A stretch of DNA of 64,000 bases from an uncultured Thermoanaerobaculia bacterium. GTDB lineage: Bacteria; Acidobacteriota; Thermoanaerobaculia; Multivoradales; Multivoraceae. The translations under genes were made by a program, and so were the position numbers. The stretch lies in NCBI GenBank assembly GCA_951813015.1, contig CATOTG010000007.1:1-64000 (forward strand). The letters are read 5' to 3'. The notes under the pieces are model-generated. The model was not told where the DNA came from and made no database searches. It saw only the letters and a list, made by a program, of their open reading frames with translations. Shown here piece by piece: positions 48,980-59,878 of this stretch (the stretch's first letter is position 1; each line of letters begins with the position of its first letter).

Positions 48980-50854
48980 TCAGAACTCGATCGAGATTCC
49001 GGCGTTCACGTAGACCGGCGTCTTGCGCAGTTCGAAGCCCGGCGCGAGCACCCCGTCGGCGCCCCGGATCTCCTCGCTCTTCGCCTTCATCGACGAGTCG
49101 AGCCAGAAAGCGCCGAGATACAGGCCGACCGGACAATCCCGCTTGAACGGGATCTTCAGCCCCATGTTCGCGCCGAGAACTGTCTCACCGGACCACTCGG
49201 GGCTGTAGGAGGCGTCCACCGACATACCGTCGATTCCTTCCGTCACGAAGGACGGCGTGCTGTAGTCGAGCTGGGCGATCACGGGGCCCAGCCACCAGTC
49301 CACGCGGCTGCCGGGACGGGTCAGATGCACGTTCAGCCCGACGAAGAACTTCTTCATCTCCACGTCAACGGAGCTTTGGCCGGTCCGGCCGCCCGGGTGC
49401 AGATACCAGTCGACCTCACAGTTGACCATGTTGCCCCCGAACGCGATCCCCACGGGATAACTCAGACGGTACTCGGCGGAGAACCCGATGCCGACGCCGT
49501 CCACGCACGCCTTGAGCCTGTCCCTCGTATCCGGACCGAGCATCGAGATGTGCACGTCGTCGCCGCTCAGCGAGCTGAGCGTCGGCAGCAGGGTCCACCG
49601 CCGATCGACCTTCATCGTCGCCGAGGTCTCCGAACTGCCTCCGGCGTTCTCCACCGTCGCCGTGTGGGTGTACTCGCCGTCGGTCCCGTGAACGACCGCA
49701 CGCTCGTAGGGCTCGGCGAGAGGCTGACCGTCCAGAGCGACCGTGACCGGAGCGCCGTTGCCGTTCTCCGGCGCCACCGACACGACCGCCGTCTGACCCG
49801 CCAGCACGCGGTCCGGCTCAATCGACATCGTGACCGTCGGCGCCACCTTCATCCCGGTCGAGCACTCGGCGGTCTGGCCGGTGTTCGTCTCGACCGTCAC
49901 GGTGTGCGTGAACGCGTCCGCTCCTTCGTGGGACATCTCCCGAGTGTAGGGAGACGCGAGCGGCCGCCCGTCGAGCAGCACCCGCGACACCTCCGCGCCG
50001 TGGCCGGCATTCGGCATGACGGTCAACGTGGACGACTCGCCCAGGTCAACCTCGGCAGGCGAGGCAGCCACGCTGCAGCTCGGGCAGCCGACGGCGATCG
50101 TGCGGCTCGTCTTGTCCTCGAGCCGGTCGCCGCGCGGCGACATCGCGGAGCAGGTCGCCGTCACCGTGTAGTCGCCCTCGGCAGTGAACGGGAAGGAGTC
50201 GCCGGCCGCCGCCTGCTCACTGCCGTCCGGCTTGCGAACCGTCACGGCGCCCTCGCCATCCATGCATGAACTCTGGAAGTCGAACGTCTTGTCCGAGCAG
50301 GACAGGCCACCGATGTCGAGGTCCAGCGTGACCTTCGGCAGCGGCTGCTCCGCCAGAAGTGCCAGGTTTCCGCAGGATTCCGGCACGATCATCGAGTACC
50401 ACCGCCCGTTCGAGTTGAAGCGAATCTCCCAGGCCTCGAACGCCTCGTCGCCGGCCCAGCACAGATTCGCGCCGACCGTCGCCGCGCCTTGTTCACGGAA
50501 GACCATCCACTGGATCCGCTGTCCGGGCTCGAAGGTCGTCGCCGTGACGCCGCGCCAGCCCGCGACGGCCGCGAACAGGTCGTCCGCGCCGCCTGACCAA
50601 TTCGCCTCGCCGAGAAGAGCCAGGATCTCGTCCCGGTAGTCCACGAACAGGGCCTGCAGGCCCTCCTGATCCGTGACCGGCGCGCTGAACCGGTTCGCTC
50701 CCCCGAGGCGCGTGATCTCGGACGCACCCTCGCACTGCTGCGCAGCGGCGGGAAGGGCGCCGAGAGTCAGGCCTCCAAACAGGAACAGGACGAGAGTCAG
50801 GCGCACCGAAGTCAGGGCGACGGTGGACTCAGCGAGCCAACGGGACTGGGACAT
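48980..50854 (-). CDS. exported protein with Ig-like repeats and outer-membrane barrel-like C-terminus
   Basis: 624 residues; AAGGAG precedes ATG 50854 and a signal peptide follows (LTLVLFLFGGLTLGALPAAA). Residues about 40-180 are a unique domain (GWRGVTATTFEPGQRIQWM). About 200-440 hold beta-sandwich units; two adjacent ones are homologous (SPAEVDLGESSTLTVMPNAG and EPDRVLAGQTAVVSVAPENG, each with an LDGxPLAxPY turn). The C-terminal 170 residues alternate aromatic/polar strands and end in NAGISIEF, a terminal phenylalanine as in outer-membrane barrels. Ligand unknown. Divergent from the flavoprotein gene with a dyad between. Confidence 0.6.
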   Translation of the reverse strand: MSQSRWLAESTVALTSVRLTLVLFLFGGLTLGALPAAAQQCEGASEITRLGGANRFSAPVTDQEGLQALFVDYRDEILALLGEANWSGGADDLFAAVAGWRGVTATTFEPGQRIQWMVFREQGAATVGANLCWAGDEAFEAWEIRFNSNGRWYSMIVPESCGNLALLAEQPLPKVTLDLDIGGLSCSDKTFDFQSSCMDGEGAVTVRKPDGSEQAAAGDSFPFTAEGDYTVTATCSAMSPRGDRLEDKTSRTIAVGCPSCSVAASPAEVDLGESSTLTVMPNAGHGAEVSRVLLDGRPLASPYTREMSHEGADAFTHTVTVETNTGQTAECSTGMKVAPTVTMSIEPDRVLAGQTAVVSVAPENGNGAPVTVALDGQPLAEPYERAVVHGTDGEYTHTATVENAGGSSETSATMKVDRRWTLLPTLSSLSGDDVHISMLGPDTRDRLKACVDGVGIGFSAEYRLSYPVGIAFGGNMVNCEVDWYLHPGGRTGQSSVDVEMKKFFVGLNVHLTRPGSRVDWWLGPVIAQLDYSTPSFVTEGIDGMSVDASYSPEWSGETVLGANMGLKIPFKRDCPVGLYLGAFWLDSSMKAKSEEIRGADGVLAPGFELRKTPVYVNAGISIEF

Positions 50855-50925
50855 GGGTCATCTCCTTGAGTTTCCCAGCTTCGGTCCGCATGACCAAGCG
50901 GGCCGGAGGGGCGTATATCTAATCA

Positions 50926-50949
50926 TGTCAACACTTAGCCACGTTGACA
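50926..50949. promoter_or_regulatory. 24-bp dyad between divergent genes, overlapping a promoter
   Basis: TGTCAAC, ten bases, GTTGACA: perfect 7-bp arms. On the minus strand TTGTCA (50950-50945), 17 bases, CATGAT (50927-50922) form a promoter for the gene at 50,854. The dyad covers its -35 to spacer, as a repressor site would. On the plus strand TATGAT at 51,008-51,013 may be the -10 of the divergent gene. Confidence 0.5.
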
Positions 50950-51089
50950 AACGTCTGTGAGCGACCCTGGCGCATCCCCTCCCCGGGGGCGCCAGCAGGT
51001 ACGGCGCTATGATACCCGACCGACCGCCCCTCCCCGACCCCAACCCCGGAACAGAAGCCGCATCTGCTGTGCGCGAAGGCGAGAAACGA

Positions 51090-52517
51090 GTGAACGAGAC
51101 CCTCGAGAATCGGCCCCTCGGGAGCAGTGAACGACCACTCCGCGTGGCAGTGATCGGTTCCGGACCGAGCGGCTTCTATGCAATCGCCGCGCTGTTCAAG
51201 GCGGACGGCGTCGAAGCCGACGTCGACCTCTTCGACCGGCTGCCGACCCCCTTCGGCCTGGTGCGCGGCGGCGTCGCGCCCGATCATCAGAAGATCAAGA
51301 ACGTCATCCGCGTGTACAACCGCACCGCCCGGCATGAGCGTTTCCGCTTCTTCGGCAACGTCGAGCTCGGCCGCGATATCTCAGTCGACGATCTTCGACG
51401 GCACTACGACCACATCGTCTACGCCACCGGCAACGAGTCCGACCGCAAGATGGGAATCCCGGGCGAGGATCTTCCAGGCGTCCACTCGGCGACCGAGTTC
51501 GTCGGCTGGTTCAACGGGCATCCCGACTTCCAGGATCGCAGCTTCGATCTCGCTTCGGCCCGGCGCATCGCGGTGGTCGGCAACGGCAACGTCGCGATGG
51601 ACGTGACCCGCGTCCTGGTGCGCAACCCGGAGGAACTCGCTCCCACTGACATCACCGCGGAGTCGCTCGCCGCGCTCCGGGAGAGCAACGTCGAGGAGGT
51701 CGTTCTGCTCGGTCGTCGCGGGCCGGCCCAGGCGGCGTTCTCGCCCCAGGAGATCAAGGAGATCGGTTCGCTCGAGGGCGTCACTCTCCTGGTGTCCGAG
51801 CAAGAGATGGACCTCGACGAGATCAGCAGCGGCTGGCTGGAGAACGGCGCGGCGCGCAGCGCCCAGAGGAACGTCGCCTACCTGACCGAGGTCGCCGGCG
51901 CCCAGGCCGGGGCCGGCGATCGCCTGGTGACCTGCCGCTTCCTCGTCTCGCCGATCGAACTTCAGGCCGGCAACGACGGCCGCGTCGCTCGGGTCGTCAT
52001 CGAGAAGAACGAGCTCTACGCCTCGGACGACGGCACGCCGAGACCCCGAGGCGCCGGCGAAACGGAAACCCTGGATGTCGACCTCGTGTTCAAGGCGGTC
52101 GGCTATCGCGGGGCGCCTCTGCCCGGCGTCCCCTTCCATGAACGCTGGGGGATCCTGCCCAACGACGAGGGCCGGCTGCAGACCGAGCAGGACGGCGACA
52201 TCGTTCTCGGTCAGTACGTCGTCGGCTGGGCCAAGCGCGGCCCCACCGGGCTGATCGGAACGAACAGCCCCGACTCGACCGCCACGGTCAAGAAGATGCT
52301 CGAGGACATCGACGGCGTGTCCGCCCCGGCGGATCCCGCCAAGGCGCCCGGCAAGATCGTCGAGCTGCTCGAGAGCCGCGGCGTCGACTTCGTCACCTTC
52401 GACGACTGGACCCGCCTGGACGAGGACGAGGTCGCCCTCGGCGAGGCGCAGGAAAAGGTCCGCGAGAAGTACACCAGTGTCGAATCGATGATGGCGGCGG
52501 TCAATCGCCTCCGCTGA
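51090..52517 (+). CDS. adrenodoxin-reductase-type ferredoxin-NADP reductase
   Basis: 475 residues from GTG 51090; ATG 51009 is in frame but overlaps a TATGAT box and would add 27 unconserved residues. FAD-binding RVAVIGSGPSGFYAIAALF, then RLPTPFGLVRGGVAPDHQ (family hallmark) and NADP-binding ARRIAVVGNGNVAMDVTRVL; VLLGRRGPAQAAFSPQEI and GWAKRGPTGLIGTNSPDS complete the FprA pattern. Passes electrons between NADPH and ferredoxin. No ferredoxin gene is nearby. Ends four bases before the convergent pruA stop. Confidence 0.92.
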   Translation: MNETLENRPLGSSERPLRVAVIGSGPSGFYAIAALFKADGVEADVDLFDRLPTPFGLVRGGVAPDHQKIKNVIRVYNRTARHERFRFFGNVELGRDISVDDLRRHYDHIVYATGNESDRKMGIPGEDLPGVHSATEFVGWFNGHPDFQDRSFDLASARRIAVVGNGNVAMDVTRVLVRNPEELAPTDITAESLAALRESNVEEVVLLGRRGPAQAAFSPQEIKEIGSLEGVTLLVSEQEMDLDEISSGWLENGAARSAQRNVAYLTEVAGAQAGAGDRLVTCRFLVSPIELQAGNDGRVARVVIEKNELYASDDGTPRPRGAGETETLDVDLVFKAVGYRGAPLPGVPFHERWGILPNDEGRLQTEQDGDIVLGQYVVGWAKRGPTGLIGTNSPDSTATVKKMLEDIDGVSAPADPAKAPGKIVELLESRGVDFVTFDDWTRLDEDEVALGEAQEKVREKYTSVESMMAAVNRLR

Positions 52518-52521
52518 CCCC

Positions 52522-54147
<1,626 letters not shown>

Positions 54148-54268
54148 TGATCTTCTTCTCCTGGGTGTTCGGGCTGCTTCGCCGCAGCGGGGGCCGGAGC
54201 ATAGACCGCGCAGCCCCGGTCAGGGAATCCCGCGAACGGTGGCCGCCGAGCGAGTGTTCCCAGGGCTG

Positions 54269-54649
54269 CTAGAACCCTGCCGGCGACCCCGGACCTTGCA
54301 GCATTCTCCAGGCGAAAACGAGAATGCCGACGATCAGCAACGTACCGCCGACCGGCGTGACGGCGCCGAGCCAGCGGGGACCGCCAACGGCGATCAACGC
54401 CACCGTGCCCGAGAAGATCAGGGCGCCCGTGAACAGCAACCAGCCGGCGACCCGCAGATCGACGGTCGAGACGCGCCCGACGACGCCGAGGAGGCTGACG
54501 ACGACTCCGCCGTACATGAGATAGCGAGCCGCCGTCTCCCACAGCGCCAGGTGCTCGGCGTCCAGTGCAGAACGCAGGCCGTGGGCGCCGAACGCGCCGG
54601 CGCCGATCGAAGCGGCGCACATCAGCAGTCCGACAACCAGCCAATTCAT
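54269..54649 (-). CDS. DUF423 small membrane protein
   Basis: 126 residues with four membrane helices; GGGAGGT precedes ATG 54649. DUF423 marks: GAGAFGAHGLRSALDAEHLA, WETAARYLMYGG, LLFTGALIFSGTVALIAVGG and GAVTPVGGTLLIVGILVFAW. Function unknown in all organisms. 121 bases upstream of pruA on the same strand. Confidence 0.9.
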   Translation of the reverse strand: MNWLVVGLLMCAASIGAGAFGAHGLRSALDAEHLALWETAARYLMYGGVVVSLLGVVGRVSTVDLRVAGWLLFTGALIFSGTVALIAVGGPRWLGAVTPVGGTLLIVGILVFAWRMLQGPGSPAGF

Positions 54650-54734
54650 CCGTTGTACCTCCCGGGCCCGTCGCGGGCGTCGGCTATCGTAGCAACCTGC
54701 GTCCGCCGGATGACATTGGCCAACGGCTCAGGCA

Positions 54735-55973
54735 ATGCAGCAGGAAACCGCAACCGACAGTCCGACCGACGGCGAACACGAAGCTGCCGAAGCCGCCGCG
54801 GAGCTGGCGCCCGCGGATCCGGGTACCGCCGAAGCAGAGGCCGCCGAATCGCCTCTCGTCTGGGCCGAGGAGTGGCTCGGAGGCCTGCTGCCGTCCGAGG
54901 CAGGAAGGTTCTACAGCGAGCATCCGTGGCTTCAACTGGTCGTCGTCACGCTGCTCTCCGCGCTCGTCGCCTGGACGGCCTGGTTGTTCCTCAGAAAGGT
55001 CGTCGCGAGAGCCTTCGCCAGGACCGAGACCGAAATCGACGACCGGCTGCTCGAGGCCGCGCACTGGCCGCTGTTCGTCTCGGTGTTCCTCATCGGACTG
55101 CGCATCGGCATCGAACGGCTGCATCTCGCCACGGACGCGGAAGACGCGATCGGCAACGTCCTCCAGACCATCGCGCTCCTGTTCTGGGTGGTGGCCGGCC
55201 TGCGCGTGGCGACCGTCCTGCTGCGAGCCGTGTCCCGTCGGCGTCAGAAGGGGGCCCTGGTCTCCAGACACACCCAGCCCCTGTTCGAGAACCTGGCCAA
55301 GGTGTCGATCGTCATCCTCGGCGCCTACCTCGCGATCAAGATCTGGGGCTACGACGTCTCCGGGCTGCTCGCCGCGGGCGGCATCGCCGGCCTGGCGGTC
55401 GGTTTCGCAGCCCGGGACACCCTGGCGAATCTCTTCGCGGGCATCTTCATCTTCGCCGACGGCCCGTACAAGATCGGCGACTTCATCACCCTGGACACCG
55501 GCGAGCGCGGCATGGTCACCGAGATCGGCATTCGCAGCACGCGCCTGCTCACCCGCGACGACATCGAAATCACGATCCCCAACGCGGTGATGGGCAACGC
55601 GAAGATCAACAACGAGAGCGGCGGGCCCCACGTCAAGTACCGGATCCGGGTCCGCGTCGGGGTCGCCTACGGCAGCGATGTGGACCACGTCGAAGCGGTC
55701 CAGCTCCAGGTCGCCGCGGACAACCCGAAGGTGTGCGAACAGCCCGAACCTCGGGTACGGTTCCGCACCTTCGGCCCGTCGTCGATCCAGTACGAGTTGC
55801 TCTGCTGGGTCGCGGAGCCGGTGCTCCGCGGCATCGTGACCCACGAGTTGGTCAAGGCGACGCACAAGGCGTTCGCCGCCGAGGGGATCGAGATTCCCTT
55901 CAGCCAGCACGACATCCACATCAGGGAATCGCCTCCGCGGCAACCCCGGCTGCCCGAACCCGCAGCCGACTGA
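54735..55973 (+). CDS. MscS-type mechanosensitive channel
   Basis: 412 residues. An acidic cytoplasmic start of about 60 residues precedes three or more helices; the pore helix and MscS beta domain are clear: GLLAAGGIAGLAVGFAARDT, LANLFAGIFIFADGPYKIGD, ITLDTGERGMVTEIGIRSTR, ITIPNAVMGNAKINNES. The C-terminal domain ends with IPFSQHDIHIRE. Opens under membrane tension to release solutes. 48 bases before typA, same strand. Confidence 0.93.
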   Translation: MQQETATDSPTDGEHEAAEAAAELAPADPGTAEAEAAESPLVWAEEWLGGLLPSEAGRFYSEHPWLQLVVVTLLSALVAWTAWLFLRKVVARAFARTETEIDDRLLEAAHWPLFVSVFLIGLRIGIERLHLATDAEDAIGNVLQTIALLFWVVAGLRVATVLLRAVSRRRQKGALVSRHTQPLFENLAKVSIVILGAYLAIKIWGYDVSGLLAAGGIAGLAVGFAARDTLANLFAGIFIFADGPYKIGDFITLDTGERGMVTEIGIRSTRLLTRDDIEITIPNAVMGNAKINNESGGPHVKYRIRVRVGVAYGSDVDHVEAVQLQVAADNPKVCEQPEPRVRFRTFGPSSIQYELLCWVAEPVLRGIVTHELVKATHKAFAAEGIEIPFSQHDIHIRESPPRQPRLPEPAAD

Positions 55974-56021
55974 CGAAGACCGCGCCCTCGCGGGCGAAGG
56001 CGCGCTTCAACCGGGAACGGA

Positions 56022-57875
56022 ATGAACCTCCGCAACATAGCGATCGTTGCGCATGTCGACCACGGCAAGACGACGCTCGTCGACGCGATGCTCTGGCAGA
56101 GCGGGACCTTCCGCGCCAACCAGGATGTCCGGGAGCGGGTGCTCGACTCGATGGACCTCGAACGCGAGAAGGGCATCACGATCATGGCGAAGAACACCGC
56201 CGTGACCTACACCCCGCGGAACCTCGAAGGCGCGGTCAAGGGACCCGACGGAAGGCGCCCCGCCGGCGACGTCAAGATCAACATCGTCGACACGCCCGGG
56301 CACGCCGACTTCGGCGGCGAGGTCGAACGCACGTTGCGCATGGTCGACGGGATCATGCTGCTCGTCGATGCCGCCGAGGGGCCGCTTCCCCAGACCCGCG
56401 CCGTCCTGCTCAAGGCCCTGGAACTGGGACTGCCGGCGATCGTGGTCATCAACAAGATCGACCGCAAGGACGCACGCGCCGGCGAAGTCCTGGACGAGAT
56501 CTACGACCTGTTCATCGACCTCGACGCAACGGAGGAACAGATCGACTTCCCCGTGCTGTACTCCGTCGCCCGCGAAGGAGAGTGCACGAGGTCGCTCGAC
56601 GCGGACCTGACCGATCTCAGGCCCCTGTTCGAGACGATCCTCGAACATGTTCCGCCACCGTCGGGGGAACCCGACCTGCCCCTGCAGGTGCTGGTGACCA
56701 ACGTCCAGCCCGACGACCACCTCGGTCCGCTCGCTGTCGGACGGGTCGTGGCCGGCACGGTCCGCCACCGGCAGGCCGTCACCGTGTGCCGGCGAACCGG
56801 GTCCCGGACTTCCGCCGCCGTCTCGAAGCTGTTCGTCTACGAGGGGCTCCGGCGGGTCGCCGTGCCGTCGGCCGGCCCGGGAGAGATCATCGCGCTGGCG
56901 GGCATGACCGGAGTCGGACTGGGCGAGAGCATCGCCGACGGCGAGAACCCGAAAGCCCTGCCGCCGCTCGACGTTGCCGAACCCACGCTGTCGATGGAGT
57001 TCGGAATCAACGACTCGCCGCTCAGCGGCAAGGACGGGAAGTACCTCACCTCACGCCACCTCCGCGAGCGGCTCCTGGACGAAGCCCGGAACAACCTGGC
57101 GCTCCGGGTCGAGGCCACCGATTCACCGAACCGGTTTCTCGTCTACGGCCGCGGCGAACTCCAACTCGCCATCCTGATCGAACAGATGCGCCGCGAAGGC
57201 TACGAGTTCTCGGTCGGCATGCCCCGCGTGCTGACCCGCTCGGTAGGGGGCGACCGGCACGAACCCTACGAACTGGCGCTGGTGGACGTGCCGGAGGAGT
57301 ACCAGGGTGTCGTCGTCCGCAAGCTCGGCACGCGCAGAGGGGTCCTGGCGCAGATGGTCGCCCGCCGTTCGGCAAGGGTGCGCTTGGAGTTCGAGGTTCC
57401 GAGCCGGGGCCTGATCGGCTACCGCACCGAGTTTCTCTCCGATACGAAGGGCGCCGGAATCCTCACCCGCATGCTCATCGGCTACCGGCCCTGGGCGGGG
57501 GAGATCGTCCACCGGGCCACCGGCGCACTGGTCGCCGACCGCGCCGGCCGCGTCACCACGTATGCGATCAACAACCTCCAGAGCCGGGGCGAGCTGTTCG
57601 TCGGACCAAACGAAACGGTCTACCGGGGAATGCTGGTTGGCGAGTCGAGCCGCGGCGCCGATCTCGACGTGAACATCACCCGGGAACGGAGGCAGACGAA
57701 CATGCGCGCAGCCAGCGCGAACGCCTACGAGAAGACCGTGCCGCCGCGCCGCCTGTCCCTGGAACAGTCCATCGAGTTCATCCGCGAGGACGAGTTGATC
57801 GAGGTCACTCCGGCTCAGCTCCGGCTACGGAAGCGTCACTTCGACCCACACGAGAGGAAGCGGTCGGCCGCCTGA
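56022..57875 (+). CDS. typA: translational GTPase TypA/BipA
   Basis: 617 residues, normal length. GTPase motifs: [10 protein letters not shown] (G1), [14 protein letters not shown] (G3), INKIDRKDA (G4); [15 protein letters not shown] is the switch-I region. C-terminal BipA features: [16 protein letters not shown] and [23 protein letters not shown] loop (read here as [14 protein letters not shown]). Binds ribosomes, acting in 50S assembly and stress growth. Followed by a tandem-repeat spacer before the convergent helicase. Confidence 0.95.
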   Translation: MNLRNIAIVAHVDHGKTTLVDAMLWQSGTFRANQDVRERVLDSMDLEREKGITIMAKNTAVTYTPRNLEGAVKGPDGRRPAGDVKINIVDTPGHADFGGEVERTLRMVDGIMLLVDAAEGPLPQTRAVLLKALELGLPAIVVINKIDRKDARAGEVLDEIYDLFIDLDATEEQIDFPVLYSVAREGECTRSLDADLTDLRPLFETILEHVPPPSGEPDLPLQVLVTNVQPDDHLGPLAVGRVVAGTVRHRQAVTVCRRTGSRTSAAVSKLFVYEGLRRVAVPSAGPGEIIALAGMTGVGLGESIADGENPKALPPLDVAEPTLSMEFGINDSPLSGKDGKYLTSRHLRERLLDEARNNLALRVEATDSPNRFLVYGRGELQLAILIEQMRREGYEFSVGMPRVLTRSVGGDRHEPYELALVDVPEEYQGVVVRKLGTRRGVLAQMVARRSARVRLEFEVPSRGLIGYRTEFLSDTKGAGILTRMLIGYRPWAGEIVHRATGALVADRAGRVTTYAINNLQSRGELFVGPNETVYRGMLVGESSRGADLDVNITRERRQTNMRAASANAYEKTVPPRRLSLEQSIEFIREDELIEVTPAQLRLRKRHFDPHERKRSAA

Positions 57876-57917
57876 CCGACTCCTCCACCCCCGCGGCCAG
57901 CACGCGTCAGCGCGTGC

Positions 57918-58104
57918 AATCAGCGTCCGCCAGCGCGAGCAATCAGCGTCCGCCAGCGCGAGCAATCAGCGTCCGTCAGCGCGCGCAATCAGCGTCCATC
58001 AGCGCGCGCAATCAAAGCGTCCGTCAGCGTGCGTAATCAAGCGTCCGCCAGCGTGCGCAATCGGCGAGCGTGAGCGCGTGCAATCAGCGTCCGTCAGCGC
58101 GCCT
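57918..58104. repeat. 23-25-bp tandem repeat between convergent genes
   Basis: Units start AATCAGCGTCC at about 57918, 57941, 57964, 57987, 58010, 58035, 58059 and 58082, mostly 23 bases apart, drifting to 24-25. Each unit holds CAGCGCGMGC, which is nearly self-complementary, so the transcript can fold from either strand. The last unit contains the TGA stop of the convergent DEAD-box helicase (58096-58094). Confidence 0.85.
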
Positions 58105-59878
58105 CCGCGCGCCACGGCCGGCGGGGAAACCGGCGCCCCAGCCCCCGCTGAATCTCGCGCCACTTCCGCTCTTCGTCCGGTGTGATGAAGGTCACCGCCT
58201 CGCCCGAACTCCCCATGCGCCCGGTGCGTCCAACCCGGTGTGTGAAGAGTCGCTGGGAGTCCGGCAGGTCGAAGTTGATGACCTGGCCGATGCCCTGGAC
58301 ATCGATGCCGCGGGCGGCCACGTTCGTCGCCACCAGGATCGGCGCGGCGCCGGAACGAAAGCCCCGCATCACACGCTCGCGAGCGCCCTGGCTGAGGTTG
58401 CCCTGAAGCGCCCCCACCGGGTAGCCCAGCGCGTCGAGCTTCTTCGCCAGCTTCCTGACGCCGTGCTTCGTTCGACCGAAGACGAGGATCGGGTCGCCGC
58501 CGCGGTCGTCCAGCAGCGTCCGGAGCGCCTCGATCTTGTCGTCCCTCCGGATCGAATAGACCAGATGCTCCACCGTGGGCTCCTCGAGGCCGGCGTCGAT
58601 CTCGACCTTCGCCGGGTCGCGCAGGTACTGCTTCGCCGTGTTCGCCACCCAGTTCGGCATGGTGGCCGAGAACAGGGCCGTCTGCCGGGAAGCGGGGGTG
58701 CGGCCGAGGATCGCCTCGACGTCGCGGGCAAAGCCCTGGTCGAGCATCTCGTCCGCCTCGTCCAGGACGAGGAAACGCACTGCGCCGAGGTCCAGGGACC
58801 GCTGACGCAGGTGGTCCAGCGTGCGGCCCGGCGTGCCGACAACAACGTCGGCGCCGCGACGAAGCGCCGCCTGCTCACGCCTTATCGACCGGCCGCCGAC
58901 GACTTGCGTCACGGACACGCCCCGCGCCGAAGCGAGCTGGAAGATGACGCCGGCGACCTGGAGGGCGAGTTCCCGGGTCGGCGTCAGCACGAGGGCCTGA
59001 ACCCCCCGGAACGATGGATCGCAGGCTTCCGCAATCGGCACGCCGAAGGCCAGCGTCTTTCCCGATCCCGTCTGCGCCTGGCCGACCAGGTCCCGGCCCG
59101 CCAGCAGTGCCGGGATGGACTGCGCCTGAATCGGCGTCGGCTCGGAGATTTCCATTCGCGCGATCGCCGCCCGAGTTGCGCGCGAAATCTCCAGGCCGGC
59201 GAAAACGGTGTCGGAACGGGCGTCATGCCCGCGTTCGGCCACGGGCTCGACCACCGGCGGGGCGCCCTTCCTCGTTCGATTGGCCGGAGCGCCGTTCATC
59301 CGGGCGCCGTTCATCCGGGCGCCGTTCACCCGTGCGCCGCCGCCGTGAGGACGGCTACGTTGATCACGGTTGCCCTGGGGGCGGTTGCGGTTCCCCTGGG
59401 GGCGGTTGCGGTCGCCCTGGGGGCGGTTGCGGTCGCCCTGGGGGCGGTTGCGGTCGCCCTGGGGACGGTTGCGGTCGCCCTGGGGACGGTTGCGGTCGCC
59501 CTGGGGGCGGTTGCGGTCGCCCTGGGGACGGTTGCGGTCGCCCTGGGGACGGTTGCGGTCGCCCTGGGGACGGTTGCGGTCGCCCTGGGGGCGGTTGCGG
59601 TCGCCCTGGGGACGGTTGCGGTCGCCCTGGGGACGGTTGCGGTCGCCCTGGGGACGGTCGCGGTCGCTCTGGGGGCGGTTGGTGAAGCAGGAACGGCAGT
59701 ACACCGGCCTGCCGGGCTCGGGCCTGAAGGGTACGGTCGTCGGGCTATCGCATTCGGTGCACACGGCATCGTGGCCTTGCTGCGGCTTCCTGCCGGACGA
59801 GCGCTGGCCGAACTGACGTTGACCGGACGGTCGTCGGCCGGACGAACCTCGGCCGGTCGCGCGTGACTTCTTGGGCAT
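58094..59878 (-). CDS. DEAD-box RNA helicase with N-terminal zinc ribbon and RPQGDRN repeats
   Basis: 594 residues from ATG 59878, GAGGAG upstream. N-terminus: basic segment, then a CxxC...CxxC ribbon (VCTECDSPTT and VYCRSCF, about 39-66), then about 16 copies of a seven-residue RPQGDRN unit (about 67-178), likely RNA-binding. The helicase core follows: Q motif ISEPTPIQAQSIPALLAG, Walker A AQTGSGKT, VLDEADEMLD, FSATMPNW, and HRVGRTGRMG. Elsewhere RGG-like tails usually sit at the C-terminus of RhlE/DeaD proteins; here the disordered part is N-terminal. Probably acts in RNA decay or ribosome assembly. Confidence 0.92.
   Translation of the reverse strand: MPKKSRATGRGSSGRRPSGQRQFGQRSSGRKPQQGHDAVCTECDSPTTVPFRPEPGRPVYCRSCFTNRPQSDRDRPQGDRNRPQGDRNRPQGDRNRPQGDRNRPQGDRNRPQGDRNRPQGDRNRPQGDRNRPQGDRNRPQGDRNRPQGDRNRPQGDRNRPQGNRNRPQGNRDQRSRPHGGGARVNGARMNGARMNGAPANRTRKGAPPVVEPVAERGHDARSDTVFAGLEISRATRAAIARMEISEPTPIQAQSIPALLAGRDLVGQAQTGSGKTLAFGVPIAEACDPSFRGVQALVLTPTRELALQVAGVIFQLASARGVSVTQVVGGRSIRREQAALRRGADVVVGTPGRTLDHLRQRSLDLGAVRFLVLDEADEMLDQGFARDVEAILGRTPASRQTALFSATMPNWVANTAKQYLRDPAKVEIDAGLEEPTVEHLVYSIRRDDKIEALRTLLDDRGGDPILVFGRTKHGVRKLAKKLDALGYPVGALQGNLSQGARERVMRGFRSGAAPILVATNVAARGIDVQGIGQVINFDLPDSQRLFTHRVGRTGRMGSSGEAVTFITPDEERKWREIQRGLGRRFPRRPWRAEAR
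59363..59680 (-). repeat. 21-bp tandem repeats encoding RPQGDRN, about 16 units
   Basis: Plus-strand unit TTGCGGTCGCCCTGGGGRCGG, repeated with almost only G/A changes at one position (third base of a codon) until both ends, where ASN replaces ASP or SER replaces GLY. Such uniform units expand and contract by slippage; copy number probably varies between strains. All six frames stay open, which produces false reading frames on the plus strand. Confidence 0.9.

Noticed and set aside
47807..50269. An 820-codon plus-strand frame over rocD and the surface protein
   Set aside because: Antisense shadow; the minus-strand genes show family motifs and ribosome sites.
58070..59866. Plus-strand frames with VALGAVAVALGTV-type repeats
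   Set aside because: They are the complementary reading of the 21-bp RPQGDRN repeats in the helicase gene; a unit divisible by three keeps every frame open.
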